From assembly GCA_026413225.1 (NCBI GenBank), contig CM048557.1:19880871-19944870 (forward strand): a stretch of DNA of 64,000 nt, given 5' to 3'. The DNA comes from Otis tarda. Its lineage: Eukaryota > Chordata > Aves > Otidiformes > Otididae. Positions 28,369 to 38,860 of this stretch are shown here, one piece after another. Under the pieces are notes generated by a model. That model worked only from the letters and a program-made list of their open reading frames with translations. It ran no database searches and was not told the DNA's origin. Each line of letters starts with the position of its first letter. Positions within the stretch are counted from its first letter, which is position 1. The position numbers were made by a program, and so were the translations under genes.

Positions 28369-31200
28369 ATGGCAGTGGCAGCCAGGAAAGGCAGGGCGAC
28401 AGCCTTCCCTCTCACCGGCAGCCCCATGGCCATCGCCACCACAGCTCGGCCGGGCTTCCCAGGCGGCTGGCTTAGCCAGATCCCATGTGAGTACGGCAGC
28501 GCTTGCCCTGCTCTCTCGGGTAGCGTTATCTGGGGAGCCTCCTGGGCTCTGAGGCTGTATATCCGCTTCTCCCTGCCTCCCAATCCCTTTTTCCAGTGGG
28601 GTCCGTCTGGGTGGGGATGCTGCAGAGTGGTACCGCGCCACTCCGGGAGCACAAGGCGTTCTTGCTGCCCGTTTGGGGAATAGTCTCCAGCCACAGCCTC
28701 CCTGCATGGGGCCTGTCCAGGATTATAGGGGCAATTTTGAAAGCAAAACTCCTTAATGTTGAAGCACCAGGAAGGGGTTTAAAGGCACTCTACCTGTTTT
28801 TGCTTGGTTTTAACTCTTCTGTCTGTTTCTGCTTCCTGAACGTTGTACCAGTACCCAAATGGGCGCTCATTGCTGTGGCTGTGGCAGTGGCTGTTCTCCT
28901 CCTCCTCTTCCTCATCTGCATCGTCAAGTGCTGCTGTGTCAAGAAGAAGCCCAAGAAGAAGGAGAGAGTCAGCTTGCACGCCATCAGCAGCTCCACCACA
29001 GCCAGCCTCGTGTGTCCTGCTCTCCCCTCTCCCTCACCTCCCTCCTCCCTGAGAAGTTTGCTGCCACGCTGCCCAGTCCCAGGGGTGGTGGGAGCACGGC
29101 AGGGCCAGGGATGTGTCTGAGTGTGTCCTGAGAGTAGTACTGCTCTCTGCCACAGGTCCAGCCCGAGATGGAGGACCTGGAGCAGGATGTGGAGCAGACG
29201 GGTCGAGGAAAGCTACAGTACTCCCTGGAGTACAACTTCCGCACGCAGGAGGTAGGGATGCTCGTGGCTGCGGCATGGCAGGGAAAAGGTTTTGCTCTTG
29301 CACTGTCCACTCTTTGCTGCCCACCGAGGTGGACCATACCTTGTTGCACCTCTCTCCCTGCCCGCAGCCTGCCAGTTCTTACATCCATGTGGTGTGGATG
29401 CGTCCTCTCTGCTGCATTCGCTTGCTTCCCATTGAGCCCCTGGTCGTCTGGCCCCGTCCTCCTCCACCTGGTGACCTTGTGCATCACTCCTTTTAAGCTG
29501 AAAGTTGGTGTGAAGCAGGCCTCTGAGCTGAAGGCCATGGACCGTGGAGGCACATCTGATCCATACGTGATTGTGTACCTAACGTCTGATATGAGGAAGA
29601 AGTATGAGACCAAAGTATACCGCAAGACACTGAACCCCGTCTTCAACGAGAGCTTCACTTTCCAGGTAGGAAACTACAGCCAATGATGTTTTTTGCTCCC
29701 TGGGCAAAAACCTCTCCAGGCAGGAAGATGCCTTTGCAACCAGGATGGAGAAATGTTAGAGAGAAAGACCTATTATCACATCTACCATCCTGTCCCATGG
29801 GGCACGGCTGCCACTGAGGAGTGAGTCTGGGCTTTCGGGTCCTCTCCTGCAGGTACCCCAGACAGAGGTGCTTGAATCTTCACTGGTGATGCAGATCTAC
29901 GACTTCAACCGTTTTGCCAAGCATGACATCATTGGTGAGGTCCGACTGCCCCTGGCCAGTGTCAACCTACAGCACGTCATCGAGCAGTGGAGCGATCTGG
30001 CAGTGGCCAGTAAAGTGGAGGTTGGTCCTGGTGGGTTGGAAAATCTGCTGGGAGGGTTGCGTTGTTGCTTCGCTTTCCACCAGCCTAAGAAGCAGGCCCT
30101 TAGGGGCAAGAATGAGGGTGCGGGAGACCCAGGAAACCTGGGGTCAGCCTAATGCTCCAGCCCCAGATGAGCTGGCTCCTCTGCCCAGCACTCACCACTG
30201 GCATGTCTCCAACAGGAAGAGCAGCTGGGCGAGATCTGCTTCTCACTGCGCTATGTCCCCAGCACCGGCAAGCTGACGGTGCTCATCCTGGAAGCCAAGA
30301 AGCTGAAGCGGATGGACTCCCATGGGCTCTCAGGTCAGCAGATCTCCCTATTTCTGCCCAGGCCTTAATGACAACACCAAGAGCTGCAAAGCCTTGGAAG
30401 CTCTCAGTGCTGAGACCTGCTTCCTGCTGTCACCACCATATGCAGCCCTCCCAGCCTTCCCTAGCACAGATACTCCAGCTTTGGGAAGAGCTGGAGGTAT
30501 CTCCCAGGAGAAGATGTCATGGCTGGATGACATGCATGTACGAGGGGCTTGTGGCTGGAGGAGGCAGGGAGAGGTGAGCTTTGAGGTGGCTGGCAAGGGG
30601 AAGAGGGGTAGATGCTCACCACAAGGAGTGACAAGTGGGATGCCATGCTCTGCTTGGGAATGGCCCAGGGAAGCTGTTTCGTGGCTGAACTCCTCAGTCA
30701 AAAATTGTCAGTTGTGCCAGCCATGTTCTCTCTCTCCTCAGATCCTTTTGTCAAGGTGCATCTCATCCTGAACAGGAAGAAATGGAAAAAGAAGACGACA
30801 AGTGTGAAGAAAAACACCTTAAGCCCTTACTTCAATGAGGTGTTTGTTTTTGAGGTGCCTTTCAATCAGATCCAGGTGGGTTTCCCTGCAGCACCCAGGG
30901 CTGAGAGGTCCTTGCTGTGGTAAGCCCCCTCCCTCTGACCCTCTTTCTTCTGTCCCTCCCCTCTAGAATGTGGACGTGGTCATCTCCGTCTGGGATCATG
31001 ACAAAGTGACCAAGAATGAGCTCATCGGCAAACTCTTTCTGGGCTGCCGGGCCACAGGCAACCAGCTGCGGCACTGGTCCGACATGCTGTCCAACCCACG
31101 CCGGCCCCTCGCCCAGTGGCATAGCCTGCAGCCCCCAGATGTGGTTGACAAAGCCCTGGGGCTGAAGTCCCACCTCAAGCTGCCCCTGCCCCCCAAATAG
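28369..31200 (+). CDS. SYT8: Synaptotagmin 8 (complete, eight coding exons)
   Basis: Single-pass membrane protein with two cytosolic C2 domains, acting in vesicle or membrane fusion. Exons: 28369-28486, 28852-29009, 29156-29251, 29498-29665, 29853-30020, 30216-30333, 30742-30875 and 30967-31200 (1194 nt, 397 residues; human SYT8 is about 401). The first exon gives a short luminal N-terminus. The second encodes the transmembrane helix (about residues 43-64) followed by [13 protein letters not shown], a cysteine and lysine cluster suited to palmitoylation. C2A spans about 109-236, C2B about 241-385, and a WHSL motif near the C-terminus is typical of synaptotagmins. Ca2+-loop acidic residues: C2A Asp139, Asp145, Asp197, Asn199, Asp205; C2B Asp270, Asp276, Asp330, Asp332, Glu338. 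The donor after exon 5 (GTTGGT) is weak but keeps the frame. The chosen ATG follows a CAG acceptor at 28349-28351. SYT8 follows from the position between CTSD and TNNI2 plus the C2 sequence. Confidence 0.93.
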
Positions 31201-31725
31201 TGGAGGTCTCCTCCTCCACTTGTGGGGCAGGACAGAGGGCTTGAGAACGGGTGAGGGACTTTTGCTCAGAAGCATCTAGATGTGTTGATCCCAGCTCAGT
31301 GTCAGCAAAGAGAGAACTGGGGGCTCTTTTTCACCAAGAGATGATCTGGCTGCTGGTGCACCGCATACCCTCTGTAATGCCTGGAGTGGGACAACTTGGC
31401 ACCCCAGGGCAAGGGGTGTGTCGAGCAGAGGATGCTAAAGGGGACAGCGTGGGTGCAGGCACCGGCTCATCCTAGCCGCTCGCGGGACGGGAGGACAAAT
31501 ACACAGAGCTTCAAGCTCATGCAAAACCACTGAGTCCATTGATATTTTTAAAGCAGAGGATTAGAGTACTCGCGGTCGGAGGAGCCCTTGCTCCAAACTA
31601 CTTCTGCTACAAAGCAGCCACAGCACATGGAAGATTTGGGCTCATATCATTGTATTTTGGTTCAAAAGACAAAAGGAAAGTATAATAATAATAGCTATTG
31701 CCTAGGCTCTGGAGGGGAGAAAGCC

Positions 31726-31746
31726 TGGCACTTTAATAAAGTGCCA
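31726..31746 (+). terminator. SYT8: Putative SYT8 polyadenylation signal inside a palindrome
   Basis: AATAAA at 31735-31740 is the first canonical signal after the SYT8 stop, about 535 nt downstream. It lies inside a near-perfect palindrome: TGGCACTTTA (31726-31735), one central A, and TAAAGTGCCA (31737-31746). Use as the SYT8 3' end is inferred. Confidence 0.5.
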
Positions 31747-32375
31747 TTAATATTGACAAGCAGTTAATCTGCAATTAGCCAGAGCCCCACGGAGTGACCA
31801 TTTGAGAGTTAAACAAACATGGTGAAGCTGAGGAACCTTATGAAAACTGTTGATAGAGATTAATGACCTGGGCTTAACTATAAAAAGCTGCTGTGTCTGC
31901 TTCCTGATAAATATTCTCCAGGCTTCACTGTGGCCTTGATGAGGAAAGAAATGACAGGTTAGTTTCAAGATGGCTGTAACAAGTGGAGTGTGGCTGGGGA
32001 AACAGCATCTGCTGGCACCGGTAGTGAGATGGAGGAGGAAATCAGTCACCTGAGAAAAGACTTGTAAAGGGATGCCTTAAAGCCTCAACCTTCAGTCTCA
32101 GCCTTAAATCAGGTTGGAACGGGCTGTGTAGAAGGGAACATCTCTGAATTGGGTTTGGGGTCCCAAATCCATCGCCAGGTTGTTTCTTGGTGATGCTGCA
32201 CAGTGATCTAGGGCCATGCAGGACCCAGAAGGGCTTTTGGAGGTGTTGGGAACAGGCATTTCTTATGTGCCTGCATGTGTGTGTGCGTGTGCTTTTTCCT
32301 GCCCCCTTTTTTTGAAGTTGTGGCCTCGAGGTGCACTGCATAATTTATGAGGCTGAGCATAAAAGCAGGTGCATG

Positions 32376-32433
32376 TTAGTCCCAAAATGGACATGGCTGA
32401 AGAAGGTGCAGGGACATCCCTTCCTTGAGAAAC
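32376..32433 (+). repeat. 58-bp inverted repeat, left copy
   Basis: Reverse complement of 36831-36888 with two mismatches. Similarity stops abruptly at both ends, so the unit is discrete. No known repeat family was recognised. Confidence 0.92.
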
Positions 32434-34664
32434 ATTACACCTGATACCCATGCCAACGGCTCCTCTCTCCAGCTTTGGCCCTGCTCAAGAGCCTGAATCC
32501 CCAGCACAATCGCAGGTGAGCAGAGCTGGTGAGGGAAGCTTGTGGTGCTTTTTGGAGAGAAGCTGGGGACCCTGGGAGCTGGTCAAGCTCCAACTCCAAG
32601 AAGGCTGGGCCGAGCCTTGGTGCTGTAAAACTGAGCAAACTGATTTGTTTGCTCAAGAGGGAGAGGCAAGTGGGTGAGGACAATCTCCACTCAGCAATGC
32701 ACCACCAAGGCTGCTTTCTTCCTTCATCCTTACTTTTCCTTCTCAGTCTGCCTGATGCTCTTTCAGCAAGGCTCAGAGCGCTCTCCTCCTCTGGCAGGAT
32801 CCTTTTTGAATCCACTGGCAGCTGTTTGAAGCAGGGCTGGTGGAGCTGGGCTTTGTTACGTGGCTTATTTTACCCGAAGTGAACACAGCCCGCTTGGGAG
32901 CCTGTTCACAGCGAGGAGGACGGCCCCATCTCACGTGCAAACATCTCCTTTTCACCACCCCGTGGCTTTGGCAATGCCAGTTGTCCCCTACCCACCAAGG
33001 CTAGATGTCCGAGCATCTCCTCCCCGACCGATGCTCCTCATGTACTTGGAGGGTCCGGAGTGGGAGGATTCCTCGGTGGAAGATGTAACAAGAGAAGAAG
33101 TTAAAGGAGAGGGAAACCAACTCCTCCTCAGCTTGTCTCTGTGCTGGATTCCTCTGTCTGCATCTAGAGGGCAGGGCAGGTACATGCTTCAAGCTGGGGC
33201 TCTGCGTCATCTGGTCTGTGGCCCCGTTAGAGCCTCACCAGCCAAGATTTCTTCTTCTGGACATGGAACACCCATGCAAGAGGGAGAGGAGGCTGTGATG
33301 CTGTGGTGCAAGCCTGTTCCCATTGCTGCAGAACCGGTTGGCACACATGCAGTGGTGCTGGGGGTGTCCAGGTAGCATTTTCCAGGTGTCAGGAGCCAGC
33401 CCGTGCCTGTTCCTGCACCACAGGGGCAAAGGGGGTTTTGCTGGTGGGTTAAGGGGAGTAAAAGCAGGTGTCCAAAGCCAGACTGCACAGTCCATGGTGG
33501 AGTTTGTTCCTCTGCTTCATGCAAGGGACAGTCCCTCTGCATCTAATTATCAGCTTTGCAGGCTGGCAGCAAGGCAAAACGCGGGACTTGGGCCAGGCAG
33601 AAGTCCATTAAAGGAGACAAGAAGTACTGAAAATTTAATGTTTGCTATTAAGCTTTATAATCTCAATTATTTACACCCAGATCCGAGACTTCTGACCTCC
33701 AGAAGACCCTCCCAAAGCCAATTATTCCCTCATTCGGTGATTTTTATGACATTTGTCCCTGCACTTCAGGAGATCAAACAGTAGAGCTGCACCAGGAGAA
33801 GATTCAGCTTTATACATGCTTGTTGCCAATCATCTGCTGTGAGACAAAAATGATTATGGGCTGTCATCGTTCAGCCTGGGTATGCGCTGGCTGTGCTCCA
33901 GACGCAGATTTTTTGGCAAGTCTCACGGTTTTTGAAAGCTGGAGAGTATCTAAGCTTTTCTCACAAAGAGCAAGCGTGCCTGTTTTATAAATATTATGTG
34001 CTATATAACTAGCACAATTATGTCTCACTGTTTTATGGTGAAATGTGTACTTTGCCATGCAACAGTTTCTTTTTAAAAGTCCCAGCTCCTGGATTTGCAG
34101 AGTCTTTTGCAGGTTTGCAGATTTTTCTTTTAAAGCACATTTTTATCTTTTGTGGCTGCAGAGAGGCAGGAAAAAAAAAACCACCATGTGAGACCAGGAT
34201 GCTTCCAGGCCCAAAGGCAAAGTGAGAGGATGGTTGGCTTTTGTTTGAGACTTTTGCAAAGGAGCAGGGGTCCCAGTAACCACTCGGCCACGCCACGAGC
34301 CCGGGGTTTGCGGTGGGATGCTGGCGGTGCACAATGGTGGAAGGAGGCCCCGCTCAAGGGTCACTGGCCACCACAGAGGTTGCAAGATGGGAAAGCTGGT
34401 CCCTCTCAGATGGATCAGAAGAGGGGAGGTGGTGCGGGCTGCAGCCATCGTCCACCCTTGGAGCCCCACCGCGTGCCTCTCGCTCTCGGGGGGCCCAGGG
34501 CTACACTTCCTACTGAAGCTACATCTCCTAGGCTGCCCAGCATGCTGCCCTACATGCTGCCCCACTGCCAGCTCCCCAGGGAGGGCTGCTTGGGAGAGAT
34601 GGGGAGCAGCCACTGGCCCCTGGCACCTGTTGGCTCTGGCATCTCTCAAAGAGAGGCAAGGACC

Positions 34665-34795
34665 CCTGCCCCTATCCCTGCCCTTAACCTTGCTCCTTTC
34701 CCTATCTCCTTTTTCCTACTCTTTTCCCCCTTTTGCCTGCCCCTTTTCCCTGCCCTTACCTCTCTTCTCTGTCCCCTTGTCCCTGCCTCGACTGC
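34665..34795. repeat. Polypyrimidine tract
   Basis: About 130 bases, almost all C or T on the plus strand, built from degenerate CCCT/CCTTTTCC blocks with repeated CCCTGCCCTTA elements. Low-complexity sequence able in principle to form triplex DNA. Confidence 0.75.
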
Positions 34796-36354
34796 TCCTG
34801 GGGCAGGACTATTCCTGCCCCAGACTGGGCTTGCTTTGCTTCTGAATCAGTCTGGTGACACGGAGGTGTTTTTAGGACCCCTTTATGTCCTGGCGTAACT
34901 TTCACTGCTGTGGACAGGAAGGGAGGAGAGTGTCCCTCATGGGGTAGCAGCCTCCTGCCTCAAACAGCCCAGTCCGAGGAACAGGATTGATAATGGACGT
35001 GCAGAGATGCTCCCTGATGGCTCTTTCCATGTGAACTTTGTGGGCAGAAATAAAAAACCTAAACCAGCTATTTCTCTGTATTTCAAGTCTCAGCAGGATG
35101 GAGCCAGGGAAGAAGCAGCACGAAGACGTCATTGCTTTCATGCTGCCACGTAAAAAATGTCCCCCAAAGAAGACGGCGTTACGGGTGAGTAGGTGCCTAT
35201 CTATGATGACTTGTTGCATGTCAACAAGATGGGATTTCTCAGCCGGCCTTGCTGACTTCACACAGAGGTGATGAAACCCCTGCAGGCACTTACTGCAGTT
35301 CAATCTGAGCAGAAACAAGCTCAAAGTCAATTAGGAACAGGAGTTCAACTGAGCTGAAATGAGGCCTTGACCTGCAAACACTCTGATCCGTATCTTAAGT
35401 CCTGTGAGCAGCGTCTACAATGATGGTAGGTTTGCAAATGAGTGTTTTATCACCCTGCTCATAAACATGAACATTGCAGATGTTCTCGTCTAAGCCAGTT
35501 ATCTGGGGGCAACAAGCCCTCTATGAGAAATAGGCACATCAAATCGTGAACCATTCATCATTTGTTTAGGATAAGAAAAATTACACCCTTGGAAAAGCCA
35601 GTTCTCTCCATCACTTGTGAAGAAGGTTCTGCCCAGCTGGCATCTCAGTTTGCCCTGGATGGTGAGCATTTTCCTCCTAACTTACGTAAAAGTCAGAGCA
35701 GTTTTGACATAGAAGCCTGAATTTTGCCATGAAGGGCACCACTTAAGACAGTCCAGTTAAAACACTTGGCCTTGGTGTTATAAAAAGATAGTTGGGAACT
35801 TTACCGTGGATATGACAAAGGACATGTTCACATCTGCAGAGGCCAGAAACAAAGTCCTCCGAAAGATTCTCTGCTTTGGTGGCACTCGTCCCACACCACC
35901 CCTCACTTTTGGGTAAGTGCTAAACTCAGGTCTGGCTCCATAGGGGAAAACTTTTGTCTTAGATACACCCTGAAGTAAGCAGCATGGGGATGTTGTTGAA
36001 ATATGCTCGATGGAGTTGGGTGTTGACTTTTCCTGGTTCAGCCGTCTCCTAGTCTGAGCTCACCCCCTCCCTTCCCAGGCCTGATTGCGAAGCACCTCCA
36101 GAAGACCTTCCAGAGGCTGATCTCCTTGCAGCTGTCTTTTCCCATGGCGCTCTCTGTGCTATGCAAGTAATTGAGGCTGCCAAGTGTCTGCTAGCTTTTT
36201 TATAAAATGTGGCTTCTGGACTCTTGCAAAAAGCCAGTGAGCTTGAAATGGATAATTTCTGGAGAATCATCTGCTACACTGACCTTGGGGAAAGAAGAAT
36301 TTTGTGCTTTATCGTTCTTTTTTGTTTGTTTTGAGTGACTTTTTTTTTTTTTTG

Positions 36355-36608
36355 CTAACACAATGTTCTTGCTGCTGCTTCATTGTGGCACAGAGAGCCT
36401 AAGACACCTTTTGAGAGTGAAGACATATTGCAGCTGTCCTCATTTGAGCACACAGAGGTCTCAGCCTGTTCTCCAGGCATGTTCTGAGTCACGTCCTGAT
36501 CTTTAGCAGGGTTTGAGGACGCGCAGACAGACGGAGGACCGTAGTCAGGTGTCAGGTCACTGCGATAATACTTTCCAGGGGCAGGCTTGGTGGGAATGAT
36601 GGGAGGGA
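36355..36608 (-). other. Candidate orphan terminal exon (minus strand), product unrecognised
   Basis: On the minus strand a fair acceptor (TTTCTAG, ending at 36616-36617) opens a frame of about 85 residues that begins near VIPPIIPTKPAPGKYYRSDL and runs to a stop at 36355. The peptide has a YYRSDLTPDYGPP stretch and is then Ser/Asn/Cys-rich, with no transmembrane segment. It could be the last exon of a minus-strand gene or a chance frame. No upstream exon was found, since the next sequence on that strand is the 190-bp satellite array. No canonical poly-A signal follows it closely. Confidence 0.2.
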
Positions 36609-36830
36609 TCACCTCCTAGAAACATCAGCTGCTGGAAGCCTGGACATGGACTGGCATTGGGTAGAGGTGTTGACAGTTTGCTTTCCAGAGGGCCTGACAA
36701 CTCATCCTGGGCCTGTGGATGAAGGGCTGGGCTGTGGCAGGATCTGAGACACCTTCTGGTCTAAGTGTCTTAGGTGAAAATGCAAAAAAAGCTCCTGTGA
36801 GGAGTGAGATCACCCTCACGGCCGCCTAAA

Positions 36831-36888
36831 GTTTCTCAAGGAGGGGATGTCCCTACACCTTCTTCAGCCATGTCCATTTTGGGACTAA
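36831..36888 (-). repeat. 58-bp inverted repeat, right copy
   Basis: Partner of 32376-32433 in opposite orientation, 56 of 58 bases identical. It ends 22 bp before the first 190-bp satellite monomer. Confidence 0.92.
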
Positions 36889-36910
36889 TATAAGGGGGGA
36901 GACCTTATTT

Positions 36911-38860
36911 CCCCACAGGAAAAAAAATCCTAAAAATCAAGAGCGTCAGACGATTGCTCCCACACAAGAAGTGCCACCAGAGAGGGCTCTTGATGCTCCT
37001 CACTGGCCTTTGCAACTGCATCTACGGGCCCACAAACACCGGGGCTCCGGGACTTCCTAGACAACCAGTGCTCCAATGTTTACCATAACCTCAACCCAGC
37101 CACGATCAGGAAAACAATCAAAAAAACATTGAATGTCGGACAATTGCTCCCACACCAAAAGTGCCAGCACTGAAAGCTCTTGCTGCTCCTCACTGGCCCT
37201 TGCCAGTGCATCTACAAGCCCACAAACACTGGGGATCTGGGTTTTTCTAGACAACTAGCACTCTGACTTTTACCATGAACTTCCACCATGAACTTCCCGC
37301 CCACAGGAAAAAATCCTAAAAATAAATAACGTCAGATGATTGGTCCCACACCAAAATTGCCAGCACTGAAAGCTCTTGCTGCTCCTTAACGACCCATGCC
37401 AGCTCATCTACTAGCCCACAAACATTGGGGCTCTGGGCTCTCCTAGATGACCAGCGCTCCAATGTTTACCATCACCTCAGCCTGGCTGTCCACAGGAAAG
37501 AAGGCCTAAAAATATTGAACATCTGACGATTGTTCCCGCATCAGAAGTTCTAGCACTGAAAACACTTGCTGCTCCTCACCGGCCCTTGCCAGTGCATCTA
37601 TAGGCCCGCAAACACTGGGGCTCTGGGCTTTTCTAGACCACCTGTGCTCTGACGTTTACCATCACCTCAACCTGGAGACCCACAGGAGAAAAATTCTAAA
37701 AATAAATTACGTTCGACGATTGCTCCCACAGCAAAAGTGCCAGCACCGAAAACTCTTGCCACTCCTCAGCGGCCCTTGCTAGCCAATAAGCAGGCCCACA
37801 GACATTAGGTCTCCAGGCTGTCGTAGATGACCAGCACTCCAACGTTTACCATCACCTCATTACCATCACCTCAACCCAGCTGTCCACAGAAAAGAAAGCC
37901 TAAAAATATTAAACGTTGGACAATTGCTTGCACACCAAAAGTGCTAGCACTGAAAGCTCTTGCTGCTCCTCACTCGCCCTTGCCACCACATCTACAGGCC
38001 CACAAACACTGGGGCTCTGAGATTTCCTAGATGACCAGCGCTCCGACATTTACCATCACTTCAACCTAGCCGCACATTGAAAAAGCATCTTAATATTAAA
38101 GTATGTTTGACGATTGCTCCCACACCAGAAGCGCCAGCACCGAAAACTCTTGCTGCTTCTCCCCAGCCCTTCTAGCACATAAACAGGGCCACAAACACTG
38201 GGGCTCTGTGCATTCCTAGATGACCATCACGCCAATAATAACCACCACCTCAACCTGGCCGCCCTCAGGAAAATAATCCGAAAAATCAAGAACATTGGAG
38301 TATTACTTGCACACCAAAAGTGCCAGCACTGAAAGCTCTTGCTACTCCTCACTGGCCCTTGCCAGCGCATCTACAGGCCCACAAACACTGTGGCTCTGGG
38401 GTTTCCTAGATGACCAGCGCTCCGACTTTTACCATCACCTCAACCCGGTACTCCATTAAAAAAACATCTTAAAAATCAAGAACGTTACATGATTGCTACC
38501 ACACCAAAAATGCCACTACCAAAAGCTCTTGCTGCTCCTCACCGGCCCTTGCCAGTGCATAAACAGGCCCACAAGCATTGGGTCTTCATGCCTTTCTAGA
38601 TGACTAGTGCTCCAATGTTTACCATCACTTTGACCCGGCCGCCCACAGGAAACACATCCTAAAAATATTGAACGTCGGACGATTGCTCCCACACCAAAAC
38701 TATCAGCACTGAAAGCTCTTGCTACTCCTCACTGGCCCTTGCCAGTGCATCCACAGGCCCACAGACACTGGGGCTCTGGGCTTTCCTAGATGACCAGCAC
38801 TCTGACGTTTAACATCACTTCAACCTGGGCGGCCACAGGAAATAAATCCTAAAAATATTG
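36911..38860. repeat. 190-bp tandem satellite array, about 10 copies
   Basis: The anchor ATTGCTCCCAC or a variant recurs at 36953, 37143, 37339, 37529, 37719, 37923, 38113, 38302, 38492 and 38682. Spacings are 190, 196, 190, 190, 204, 190, 189, 190 and 190 bp. Each monomer carries a CCTAAAAAT block, the anchor, CTCTTGCTGCTCCT, a CACTGGCCCTTGCCAGTG hairpin (or decayed form), GGCCCACAAACACTGGGG, and TTTACCATCACCTCAACC. The 204-bp spacing is due to a 14-bp internal duplication at about 37846-37873; the 196-bp spacing also contains a short internal duplication. Monomers are clearly diverged from one another, so the array is not recently homogenised. Short open frames inside it are by-products of the repeat. 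Confidence 0.95.

Larger units (their letters stand above)
31747..36354. other. Intergenic, SYT8 to TNNI2, left part
   Basis: No exon was recognised. It includes one copy of a 58-bp sequence (32376-32433) that recurs inverted at 36831-36888, and a 130-bp pyrimidine-rich tract (about 34665-34795). Confidence 0.45.

Noticed and set aside
29168..29686. 172-codon plus-strand frame across a SYT8 intron
   Set aside because: It joins two genuine exons (29156-29251 and 29498-29665) through an intron that happens to be open. Family alignment and splice sites show the intron is removed.
36911..38860. Possible CRISPR-like regular spacing
   Set aside because: Units are 190 bp, similar along their whole length, and the host is a vertebrate; it is a satellite.
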